64,000 nucleotides of DNA, taken from an uncultured Methylibium sp. (GTDB lineage Bacteria > Pseudomonadota > Gammaproteobacteria > Burkholderiales > Burkholderiaceae_C). Shown in pieces: positions 56,685 to 64,000 of the stretch. Position numbers and translations under genes: made by a program. Every line of letters begins with the position of its first letter. The first letter of the stretch is position 1. Location of the stretch: the NCBI RefSeq assembly GCF_902826655.1, contig NZ_CADEFR010000005.1:62001-126000 (forward strand). Direction: 5' to 3'. A model generated the notes under the pieces. That model was not told the origin of the DNA and ran no database searches. It was given only the letters and a program-made list of their open reading frames with translations.

Positions 56685-58691
56685 TCAGAAATGGATGCCG
56701 CGCATCATCTGCTGCAGTGCCACCGCCTCGGCCGACAGCTGCGGCTTGCCGCCCTTCTCGCCCTTGGCCGCATCGCTGTCCGGGAACATCCGGAAGCTCG
56801 TGTTCATGACGATCTGCGCGATGCGCGGCGCGAAGGCGTGCAGCACCTGGCCGGTGATGCCCAGGCGCGTGGCGATGCGCACCGGCTTGTAGACGCAGGC
56901 CTGCGCGATCATGTCGGCCGCCTCCTCGGGCGCCAGCGTCGGCACGTTGTTGTAGATCTTGGTCGGCGCGATCATCGGCGTGCGCACCAGCGGCATGTTG
57001 ATGGTCGTGAAGCTGATGCCGACGTCGGCGTACTCGCTCGACGCGCAACGTGTCCACGCATCCAGCGCGGCCTTGCTGGCGACGTAGGCGCTGAAACGCG
57101 GCGCATTCGTCAGCACGCCGATCGAGCTGATGTTGACGACATGGCCCTTCTTGCGGGCCACCATCCCGGGCAACACGCCCATGGTCACGCGCAGGCAGCC
57201 GAAGTAGTTGAGGTCCATCGTCCGCTGGAAGTCGTGAAAGCGCTCGTAGCTGTTCTCGATCGCGCGGCGGATCGAGCGCCCGGCGTTGTTGATCAGGAAG
57301 TCGACGCCGCCGTGGTCGGCCGTCAGCTGGTCGATGAAGGCCTTGCAGCCGGCCTCGTCGGCGATGTCGACCGAGTAGCTGTGGACGTTGGCGCTCTTGC
57401 CCGCAAAGGCCTTGATCTCCTTGACGGCCTCGTCCAGCTTGTCGGCGTCGCGGGCGCAGATGATGGTGATCGCGCCGGCCTCGGCGAACTTCATCGCCGC
57501 CGCCAGGCCGATGCCTGAACTGCCGCCGGTGACAAGCACCACCTTGCCGCCGACCGTGCCCTTGAGCGAACGGTCGATGAAGAGGTCGGGGTCGAGGTGG
57601 CGCTCCCAGTAGTCCCACAGGCGCCAGGCGTAGTCCTTGAGGTTGGGGCAGGCGATGCCGCTGCCCTTCAGCGCGGCGGTCGTGTCGCGGCAGTCGTAGC
57701 GCGTCGGGAAGTTGATGAAGGTGAACATGTCGTCGGGCAGGCCGAGGTCCTTCATCACCGCGGCGCGCACGCGGCGCACCGGCGCCACCGCCATCAGGCC
57801 CTTCTTCACGCTCTTGGGGATGAAGCCCAGCAGCGCCGCGTTGATGAACAGGTTCATCTTCGGCGCGTGCGCGGCCTTGCTGAAGATGTCCAGCACGTCG
57901 CCGACGCGGTAGCCCTCGGGGTCGACGAGGTGGAAGCACTTGCCCTTCAGGTCGAGCTTCGCGTGGCTGATGTGGTCCAGCGCCGCCACGACGAAGTCCA
58001 CGGGCACGATGTTGATGCGCCCGCCCTCGAGACCCACGCTGGGCATCCACGGCGGCAGGATCTGCCGCATGCGCTGGATCAGCTTGAAGAAGTAGTAGGG
58101 CCCGTCGATCTTGTCCATCTCGCCGGTGGTCGAGTCGCCGACCACCATCGCCGGGCGGAACACGGTCCACGGGAGCTTGCACTCCTTGCGCACGATCTTC
58201 TCGGACTCGTGCTTGGTCATGAAGTACGGGTGGTCCAGGCCCTCGGCCTCGTCGAACATGTCCTCGCGGAACACGCCCTCGTAGAGCCCGGCCGCCGCGA
58301 TCGACGACACGTGGTGGAAGTGCCCGGCGCCGATGGCCTGCGCGAACTCGACCGCGTTGCGCGTGCCTTCGATGTTGACCTGGACCTGCGACTCCTCGTC
58401 GGCCGACAGGTCGTAGACCGCCGCCAGGTGATAGACCGCATCGATGCTGCCCTTGTGCGCCTTGATGTCGTCGGCGGCGACGCCGAGCTTCTTGGCGGTC
58501 AGGTCGCCGAAGACCGGGATTGCACGGCTCCGGGCGGAGCCCTGCAGGCCCCAGTAGTCCAGCAACTCGGGCAGCTTGCCCTCGCTCTCCCGACGCAGCA
58601 GGAAGTGCACGGTCGAGCCCTTGCGCCCGAGCAGCGTCTTGACGAGGCGCTTGCCGATGAAGCCGGTCGCGCCGGTGACGAAATACTGCAT
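56685..58691 (-). CDS. fatty acyl-CoA reductase, alcohol-forming (Marinobacter type)
   Basis: 668 aa from ATG 58691 (MQYFVTGATGFIGKRLV). N-terminal SDR reductase domain (to about 370) with HVSSIAAAGLYEG, YFMTKHESEK; second SDR domain with VTGGSSGIGLAAAMK, INNAGRSIRRAIENSYERFHDFQRTM in pieces, YVASKAALDA. It matches the bifunctional FACoAR of Marinobacter throughout (e.g. NISSIGVLTNAPRFSAY, MNTSFRMFPDSDAAKG). Reduces fatty acyl-CoA to fatty alcohol, the precursor of wax esters. Confidence 0.9.
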   Translation of the reverse strand: MQYFVTGATGFIGKRLVKTLLGRKGSTVHFLLRRESEGKLPELLDYWGLQGSARSRAIPVFGDLTAKKLGVAADDIKAHKGSIDAVYHLAAVYDLSADEESQVQVNIEGTRNAVEFAQAIGAGHFHHVSSIAAAGLYEGVFREDMFDEAEGLDHPYFMTKHESEKIVRKECKLPWTVFRPAMVVGDSTTGEMDKIDGPYYFFKLIQRMRQILPPWMPSVGLEGGRINIVPVDFVVAALDHISHAKLDLKGKCFHLVDPEGYRVGDVLDIFSKAAHAPKMNLFINAALLGFIPKSVKKGLMAVAPVRRVRAAVMKDLGLPDDMFTFINFPTRYDCRDTTAALKGSGIACPNLKDYAWRLWDYWERHLDPDLFIDRSLKGTVGGKVVLVTGGSSGIGLAAAMKFAEAGAITIICARDADKLDEAVKEIKAFAGKSANVHSYSVDIADEAGCKAFIDQLTADHGGVDFLINNAGRSIRRAIENSYERFHDFQRTMDLNYFGCLRVTMGVLPGMVARKKGHVVNISSIGVLTNAPRFSAYVASKAALDAWTRCASSEYADVGISFTTINMPLVRTPMIAPTKIYNNVPTLAPEEAADMIAQACVYKPVRIATRLGITGQVLHAFAPRIAQIVMNTSFRMFPDSDAAKGEKGGKPQLSAEAVALQQMMRGIHF

Positions 58692-58833
58692 GCAGTTCTC
58701 CTTGCTGTGTTCCCTCGATGAGCGCTTCGATTCTTGTCCAAGGCAGCCGCCGCGCAGGGCCGCGCCTTGCTCGGTACTTTCCCGAGGCGCGCGTCGCGCC
58801 ACACATAGGGAAACGACCCTAAGCTTTTAGGGC

Positions 58834-58861
58834 GCCGCTTCTAGGAAGCGGCTCCTATAGT
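58834..58861 (+). promoter_or_regulatory. phasin promoter with palindrome over the -35
   Basis: GCCGCTTC-TAG-GAAGCGGC (58834-58852) is a perfect 8+8 palindrome immediately before the -10 TATAGT (58856-58861). The -35 position lies inside it, so a regulator bound there would control the phasin gene. Confidence 0.5.
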
Positions 58862-58918
58862 GGCTCGCAAGGCCGCTTCGCAGGGGAGCGCCACCCGACC
58901 CTTTGAAGGAAGACACCC

Positions 58919-59449
58919 ATGGTCAAGAAGCTGCAGAAACTCGCCGACAAGAAGAGCTCCGCCGGCGCCCCGTCGATGGCCCAGCTGTTCGACAGCGAGC
59001 TGGCCGGTTCGATCAAGGGCTCCGCCGCGCAGATCTGGCAAGCCGGTCTGGGCGCGTTCGCCAAGGCCCAGGGCGAAGGCAGCAAGGTCTTCGACGCCCT
59101 GGTCAAGGAAGGCATGTCCATCCAGCGCAAGACCCAGGCCGTCGCCGAAGAGAAGTTCGGCGAGGTGAGCGGCAAGATGACCAAGCTGTCCGAGGACGTC
59201 CAGTCCAAGGCCGGCCAGCAGTGGGACAAGCTCGAGAGCATCTTCGAGGAGCGCGTCGCCAAGGCGCTGGGCAAGCTGGGCGTGCCGTCCAGCAAGGACG
59301 TCTCGGCCCTGATCGCTCGCATCGACACGCTGCAGGCCAGCGTGGCCAGGCTGTCCAAGGCCCCGGCCGCCAAGAAGGCTGCCAGCAAGGCCGCGCCGGT
59401 GAAGGCCGCGACCAAGCGCGCCGCGCCGCGCAAGCGCGCTGCAGCCTGA
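58919..59449 (+). CDS. phasin (polyhydroxyalkanoate granule protein)
   Basis: 176 aa, ATG after GGAAG. Amphipathic helical phasin region (SIKGSAAQIWQAGLGAFAKAQGEGSKVFDALVKEG in the first 70 residues) and a Lys/Ala/Pro tail (AAKKAASKAAPVKAATKRAAPRKR) like PhaF/PhaI histone-like ends that touch DNA. Coats storage granules. Confidence 0.9.
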   Translation: MVKKLQKLADKKSSAGAPSMAQLFDSELAGSIKGSAAQIWQAGLGAFAKAQGEGSKVFDALVKEGMSIQRKTQAVAEEKFGEVSGKMTKLSEDVQSKAGQQWDKLESIFEERVAKALGKLGVPSSKDVSALIARIDTLQASVARLSKAPAAKKAASKAAPVKAATKRAAPRKRAAA

Positions 59450-59450
59450 G

Positions 59451-60707
59451 TTGGCCATCCGGCAGGGTTCCAGGGGCGCTGCGGCGCCCCTTTCCACGCG
59501 CTCCGCGGCGGCGGTGACGCCGCCGCGCGTCGGCGTGGCATTGGCAGGCGGCGGCCCCCTCGGCGCGATCTACGAGATCGGCGCGCTCTGTGCGCTCGAG
59601 GACGCGATCGCAGGCCTGCGTTTCGTCGACTGCCACGGCTACGTCGGCGTCTCGGCCGGCGGCTTCGTGGCGGCGGGGCTGGCCAACGGCATCGGTCCGC
59701 GCGAGCTGTGCCGCTCCTTCATCGAGAACGAAGGCCCGCCGATCGACGTCTTCGACCCGGCGATGCTGACGCGCCCGGCCTGGGGCGAGTACGCGAAGCG
59801 CCTGGCGCGACTGCCCGGCCTGGCGGCCGGCGCCACCGTGGCGTACGCGCTCGGTCTGGCGACCCGCGGCATGGTGCTCGACCGTCTGGGGCGTGCGGTG
59901 CCGACTGGACTGTTCTCCAACCGCACGGTGCACGAGCACCTGAGCCGCGTGTTCAGCGCACCCGGCCGCAGCAACGACTTCCGCGCGCTGCGGCGTCGCC
60001 TGGTGCTGGTGGCGGTCGACCTGGACAGCGGCGAAGCCACGCCCTTCGGCCTGCCGGGTCACGACGGCGTGCCGATCTCGCTGGCCGTGCAGGCGAGTGC
60101 CGCGCTGCCGGGGCTGTTTCCGCCGGTCGAGATCGACGGCCGTAGCTACGTAGACGGCGCTTTGCGCAAGACGCTGCACGCGTCGGTGCTCCTCGACGAA
60201 GGCCTGGATCTGCTGATCTGCCTGAACCCGCTGGTGCCCTACCGCGCGCCAGCCGACGGGCGCCATGGCCGACACGGCACCGCACCGGTTTCGCGGCTGG
60301 TCGACGGCGGCCTGCCGCAGGTGCTGAGCCAGACCTTCCGCGCCATCATCCGTTCGCGCATGGAACTCGGCATGCGCAACTACGAGAGCCTGTACCCGGG
60401 CACCGACATCCTGCTGTTCGAGCCCGACGAGCGCGATGCCAGCGTCTTCTTCACCAACCCCTTCAGCTACTCGCAGCGCCGCGCGATGGCCGAGCACGCC
60501 TACCAGGCGACCCGCACCCAGCTGCGCTCGCGCCGCGGCGAGCTGACAGCGAAGCTCGCGCGCCATGGCCTGGCCTTCGAGGCCACGCTCGACGACGAAC
60601 GGCGCAGCCTGCTCGACCTGCGCCCGGCGGTGGCCGGCCGGGCGCTGCGGGCGCTGCGCCGGCTCGACGAGCTGCTGGACGACCTCGAGTCCCGGATCGC
60701 GGCCTGA
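59451..60707 (+). CDS. patatin-like phospholipase/esterase
   Basis: 418 aa from TTG 59451 (GTG 59514 is an alternative). Oxyanion loop ALAGGGPLGA, nucleophile GVSAGGFVAAG, catalytic Asp in SYVDGALRK. Long C-terminal region with DILLFEPDERDASVFFTNPFSYSQR. Two bases after the phasin stop; a granule or lipid hydrolase is plausible. Confidence 0.85.
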   Translation: MAIRQGSRGAAAPLSTRSAAAVTPPRVGVALAGGGPLGAIYEIGALCALEDAIAGLRFVDCHGYVGVSAGGFVAAGLANGIGPRELCRSFIENEGPPIDVFDPAMLTRPAWGEYAKRLARLPGLAAGATVAYALGLATRGMVLDRLGRAVPTGLFSNRTVHEHLSRVFSAPGRSNDFRALRRRLVLVAVDLDSGEATPFGLPGHDGVPISLAVQASAALPGLFPPVEIDGRSYVDGALRKTLHASVLLDEGLDLLICLNPLVPYRAPADGRHGRHGTAPVSRLVDGGLPQVLSQTFRAIIRSRMELGMRNYESLYPGTDILLFEPDERDASVFFTNPFSYSQRRAMAEHAYQATRTQLRSRRGELTAKLARHGLAFEATLDDERRSLLDLRPAVAGRALRALRRLDELLDDLESRIAA

Positions 60708-60803
60708 GCCGCGCCGGGACAGGCCGGCCGTAAAATCGCGACCGTTCCGAGCCCTCGCGGCGCCTGCCGCACTGCCGGCCCGCCCCACCCCGAAAGTCCT
60801 GCC

Positions 60804-61898
60804 ATGAGCCTCCAATGCGGCATCGTGGGCCTGCCCAATGTCGGCAAGTCCACCCTCTTCAACGCGCTGACGAAGGCCGGCATCGCGGCCGAGAACTATC
60901 CCTTCTGCACCATCGAACCCAACGTCGGCATCGTCGAGCTGCCCGATCCGCGGCTGCAGGCACTGGCGGCGATCGTCCAGCCCGAGAAGGTGGTGCCGGC
61001 GATCGTCGAGTTCGTCGACATCGCCGGCCTGGTGGCCGGTGCCAGCAAGGGCGAAGGCCTGGGCAACCAGTTCCTCGCCCACATCCGCGAAACCGACGCG
61101 ATCGTCAACGTCGTGCGCTGCTTCGACGACGAGAACGTGATCCACGTCGCCGGCAAGGTCGATCCCATCGCCGACATCGAGGTCATCCAGACCGAGCTCT
61201 GCCTCGCCGACCTCGCCACGGTCGACAAGACGCTGCAGCGTTCGATCAAGGCCGCCAGGTCGGGCAACGACAAGGAGGCCGCGAAACTCGTCGACGTGCT
61301 GCAGAAGTGCCAGGCCGCGCTGAACGAGGCCCGGCCGGCGCGCAGCATCGCCTTCAGCAAGGAGGAGCTGGTCATCCTCAAGCCGCTGTGCCTGATCACG
61401 GCCAAGCCGGCGATGTTCGTCGGCAACGTCGACGAAGGCGGCTTCGAGAACAACCCGCACCTCGAGCGCCTGCGCGCCTACGCAGCGACGCAGAAGGCAC
61501 CGGTGGTCGCGATCTGCGCCAAGACCGAGGCCGAGCTCGCCGACATGGCCGACGAGGACAAGCTGATGTTCCTGCAGGAGATGGGGCAGGACGAGCCCGG
61601 CCTCAACCGCCTGATCCGCGCCGCCTTCTCGCTGCTGGGCCTGCAGACCTACTTCACCGCCGGCGTGAAGGAAGTGCGCGCCTGGACCATCCACATCGGC
61701 GACACCGCGCCGCAGGCGGCCGGCGTGATCCACGGCGACTTCGAGCGCGGGTTCATCCGCGCCCAGACCATCGCCTACGAGGACTTCATCGCCTTCAAGG
61801 GCGAACAGGGGGCCAAGGAGGCCGGCAAGATGCGCGCCGAGGGCAAGGACTACATCGTCAAGGACGGCGACGTCCTGCACTTCCTGTTCAACGTCTGA
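60804..61898 (+). CDS. ychF: redox-regulated ATPase YchF
   Basis: 364 aa. [21 protein letters not shown] (P-loop), [35 protein letters not shown]-terminal TGS domain ([27 protein letters not shown]). Obg-family OLA1 homologue preferring ATP. Confidence 0.97.
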   Translation: MSLQCGIVGLPNVGKSTLFNALTKAGIAAENYPFCTIEPNVGIVELPDPRLQALAAIVQPEKVVPAIVEFVDIAGLVAGASKGEGLGNQFLAHIRETDAIVNVVRCFDDENVIHVAGKVDPIADIEVIQTELCLADLATVDKTLQRSIKAARSGNDKEAAKLVDVLQKCQAALNEARPARSIAFSKEELVILKPLCLITAKPAMFVGNVDEGGFENNPHLERLRAYAATQKAPVVAICAKTEAELADMADEDKLMFLQEMGQDEPGLNRLIRAAFSLLGLQTYFTAGVKEVRAWTIHIGDTAPQAAGVIHGDFERGFIRAQTIAYEDFIAFKGEQGAKEAGKMRAEGKDYIVKDGDVLHFLFNV

Positions 61899-61954
61899 GC
61901 ATCGATCGGCCGCTGACGGCCGGTGTTAGGCTCCTCGACAGCCGACACCGCGAC

Positions 61955-64000
61955 ATGGCTGAACCCGCTGCCGCTGCCCACACCGACGCTCCGCCGCCGG
62001 GCGCCGTGTCCGCCGGTGCGCTGCTGCTCGTCGCCCTGGCCTATGCGCTGACGGGCTCGGCCGCGCTGCAGCTGGCGATCCCCCCGGGCTATGCCTCGCC
62101 GCTGTTCCCGCCTGCCGGGGTCGCGCTCGCCGCGGCGCTGGTGTTCGGATGGCGCGCCCTGCCGGCGGTGCTGCTGGGCAGCCTCGGCGTGCAGGCCGTG
62201 CGCTATGTCATCGCCGGGCCGGACGCCGCCGGGCCGAACGTGCTGCCGCTGGCCCTGGTGATCGCGCTCGGTGCCGCCGCCCAGGCGGGGGTCGGTGCCT
62301 GGCTGGCGCGGCGCGTCGAACGCGGACCGCTGACGCTGGACAGTCCGGCATCGATCGGGCGCCTCTTCGGCCTCGGCGGCATGCTCGCCTGCACCATCAA
62401 TGCAACGACCGCCAGCCTCGCGCTGTGGCTGGCCGGTGCCATCGGCCCTGCGCAGCTGCCGTACACGTGGTGGACCTGGTGGGGCGGCGACGTGCTGGGC
62501 GTCGTCATCGCGACCCCGGTGATGCTGAGCTTCATCGGCCGCCCGCGCGCCGCCTGGCGCCCGCGTCGCAACACCGTGGCCCTGCCGCTGACGCTGGCGA
62601 CGTTGCTGCTGGCCGCGGCGATCCTGCAGGTCACGCGCTGGGACGCACAGCGGGGCGCGGCGCGTTTCGAGCGCGACGCGCTCGGCGTGAGCCGCGGCGT
62701 CGAGTTGCGGCTCGGGGCCCACCTCGACGCCCTCGACGCGATGCACGGCATCTTCATCGCCTCGTCCAGCGTCGAGCCGGACGAGTTCCGCCGCGCCAGC
62801 GTGCCCTGGCTGCGCAAGCTGCCCAGCGTGCAGGCGCTGGGCTGGCACCAGCGCGTGCCCCGCGAGCAGGTCGCGGGCTTCGAAGCCCAGGTGCGCGACG
62901 GCGGCAACCGCGGCTTTCGCGTCTTCGAGCGCGACGCCAGCCTGACGGCGGCCGACAGCGAACTGCTGGTGATGCGTTTCGTGGAGCCGGCCAAGGGCAA
63001 CGACAGCGCACTCGGCGTCAATGTGCTGTCGATCCGCGCCGCCCGCGAGGCGATCGCGCAGGCGCGCCAGGACGACGCGCCGGTCGCGACCTCGAGCTTT
63101 CGCCTGACGCAGGAGACGGGACAGCAGACCGGCGTCGTGGTCTACCGGGCGATCCACAGCGACGACGGCCCGCAGCGCCAGCTGGTCGGCCTGGTGTTCC
63201 TGACGCTGCGCATGGCGGATGCGCTCGGGGCCTTGATGGCCGGTGCGCCGAGCTACCTGGAGGCTTGCCTGGTCGACACCCAGGGCAGCACGCAGCCGGC
63301 CGTGCACCTCGCCGGCCCCGCGGGCTGCGAGGCGGCACCGGCCAACGGCGTTTTGCAGGAGCGCGTGGCGATGCCCTTCGCCGGCCGCGCCTGGGAGCTG
63401 CGCCTGACGGCACCGCACGGCGTGCCGGCCACCGTGGTCGGCCCGCTGGCCAGCGACAGTGCGACGACCTGGCTGTTCTCGATCACCGGGCTGGCGGCCA
63501 CCGGCCTGATGGGCGTGCTGCTGCTGCTGGTGACCGGCCGGACACGACTCACCGAGGCCGCGGTGGGCGAGCGCACCGAGCAGCTCGAGCACGAGATCGC
63601 GGAGCGCCAGCTGACCGAGCAGGCGCTGCGCGTCAGCGAGCAACGCTTCCGCGGCATCTTCAACGCCGTGCCGATCGGCGTCGTCTACACGGACCTGCAG
63701 GGCCGCATCAAGCAACCCAACGCCGCCTATTGCGCGATGCTGGGCTACACCGAGGAGGAGCTGCTGAGCCTGTCGGTGACGAGCCTGACGCATCGCGATG
63801 ACCGCACCGACGATCTGATTCTCAAGCGCGACCTCGTCGCCGGCCGCACGCCGCTGTACCGCCGCCGCAAGCGCTACATGACCAAGGCCGGGCAGCCGCT
63901 GTGGGTCAGCGTGACGATCAGCGTGCTGCGCGACGAGCGCGGCGAGCCGCACCGCCTGCTGGGGCTGGTCGAGGACATCTCCGAGCACCTGCGCCTCGAG
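61955..64000 (+). CDS. MASE1-CHASE-PAS membrane sensor, C-terminus beyond window
   Basis: 682 codons from ATG 61955 with no stop. About eight N-terminal helices form a MASE1 domain (PLFPPAGVALAAALVFGWRALPAV, WWTWWGGDVLGVVIATPVML). A CHASE domain (GVELRLGAHLDALDAMHGIF...VPWLRKLPSVQALGWHQRV) lies outside the membrane. After another helix and a coiled coil comes a PAS domain (FRGIFNAVPIGVVYTDLQG, LLGLVEDISEHL). Output (GGDEF, EAL or kinase) lies to the right. Confidence 0.88.
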   Translation, partial: MAEPAAAAHTDAPPPGAVSAGALLLVALAYALTGSAALQLAIPPGYASPLFPPAGVALAAALVFGWRALPAVLLGSLGVQAVRYVIAGPDAAGPNVLPLALVIALGAAAQAGVGAWLARRVERGPLTLDSPASIGRLFGLGGMLACTINATTASLALWLAGAIGPAQLPYTWWTWWGGDVLGVVIATPVMLSFIGRPRAAWRPRRNTVALPLTLATLLLAAAILQVTRWDAQRGAARFERDALGVSRGVELRLGAHLDALDAMHGIFIASSSVEPDEFRRASVPWLRKLPSVQALGWHQRVPREQVAGFEAQVRDGGNRGFRVFERDASLTAADSELLVMRFVEPAKGNDSALGVNVLSIRAAREAIAQARQDDAPVATSSFRLTQETGQQTGVVVYRAIHSDDGPQRQLVGLVFLTLRMADALGALMAGAPSYLEACLVDTQGSTQPAVHLAGPAGCEAAPANGVLQERVAMPFAGRAWELRLTAPHGVPATVVGPLASDSATTWLFSITGLAATGLMGVLLLLVTGRTRLTEAAVGERTEQLEHEIAERQLTEQALRVSEQRFRGIFNAVPIGVVYTDLQGRIKQPNAAYCAMLGYTEEELLSLSVTSLTHRDDRTDDLILKRDLVAGRTPLYRRRKRYMTKAGQPLWVSVTISVLRDERGEPHRLLGLVEDISEHLRLE

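Noticed and set aside
59103..61880. A 925-codon open frame on the minus strand
   Set aside because: It lies opposite phasin, patatin and ychF, which have clear motifs; long antisense frames are usual at this GC content.

Overview
The window reads as a chromosomal segment of a very GC-rich betaproteobacterium of the order Burkholderiales, most like the Rubrivivax/Leptothrix/Methylibium/Piscinibacter group. This rests on gene order and protein flavour (rplU-rpmA-obgE-proB next to ispB, then pilB-pilC-pilD-coaE-zapD-yacG-mutT; proS back to back with rppH; hemA-prfA-prmC-grxD-ubiX), not on any search. Almost all genes have the same composition and are packed with 1-4 nt start/stop overlaps. I see no insertion sequence, integrase, CRISPR array or rRNA operon. 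The window cuts a MoxR-type ATPase at the left edge and a MASE1/CHASE/PAS sensor at the right edge.

Layout. 1-3000: moxR-like ATPase, AraC regulator, SDR, small helix-turn-helix regulator. 3015-6572: an accessory RNA locus. A promoter with a palindromic operator precedes a tiny ORF and a terminator; then come three stacked hairpins, a boxA antitermination motif, four tRNA or tRNA-like genes in structured spacers, a PcfJ-domain protein and the RNA ligase RtcB, closed by a strong terminator. 6577-12000: glmS, an Lrp-type regulator, a J-domain protein, glmU and a lipoprotein. 12000-21700: lipoproteins, ttcA, folB with a FolM-like reductase, a MidA-type methyltransferase, tRNA-Met, small proteins, an alpha-methylacyl-CoA racemase, miaB and a hemolysin-III membrane protein. 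21800-26300: one compact operon mixing biotin (bioF, bioD, bioA) and queuosine (queD, queE) genes. 26368-34500: hemA, prfA, prmC, grxD, ubiX, a lytic transglycosylase, proS and rppH.

34500-49800 is mostly conserved housekeeping: an EamA transporter, proB, obgE, rpmA, rplU, ispB, tRNA-Pro, the type IV pilus assembly genes, coaE, zapD, yacG, mutT, a DUF815 ATPase, a PdeM-like phosphoesterase, slmA, a HAD hydrolase and argB, with one dispersed palindromic repeat before argB. 49892-56626 is a ten-gene periplasmic metal-handling cluster (copper, perhaps also mercury, cobalt or nickel): two small secreted proteins, a TolC-like lipoprotein, a Tat-exported multicopper oxidase, a cupredoxin, a CusF-like protein, a barrel-like protein, an HMA protein, a MerT-like membrane protein and a CDF exporter. 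56685-60707 looks like storage-lipid metabolism: a Marinobacter-type fatty acyl-CoA reductase, a phasin and a patatin. ychF and the partial sensor follow.

The best candidate for an undescribed system is the locus at about 3338-6519. Its first gene is a tRNA-Gly(GCC) whose anticodon loop carries an 11-nt insertion fitting position 37/38, the canonical site of archaeal and eukaryotic tRNA introns, in the same apparent transcription unit as RtcB, the ligase that seals such tRNA halves in those domains. Whether this is a spliced tRNA, a decoy for anticodon nucleases or a damage sensor cannot be decided from sequence alone.
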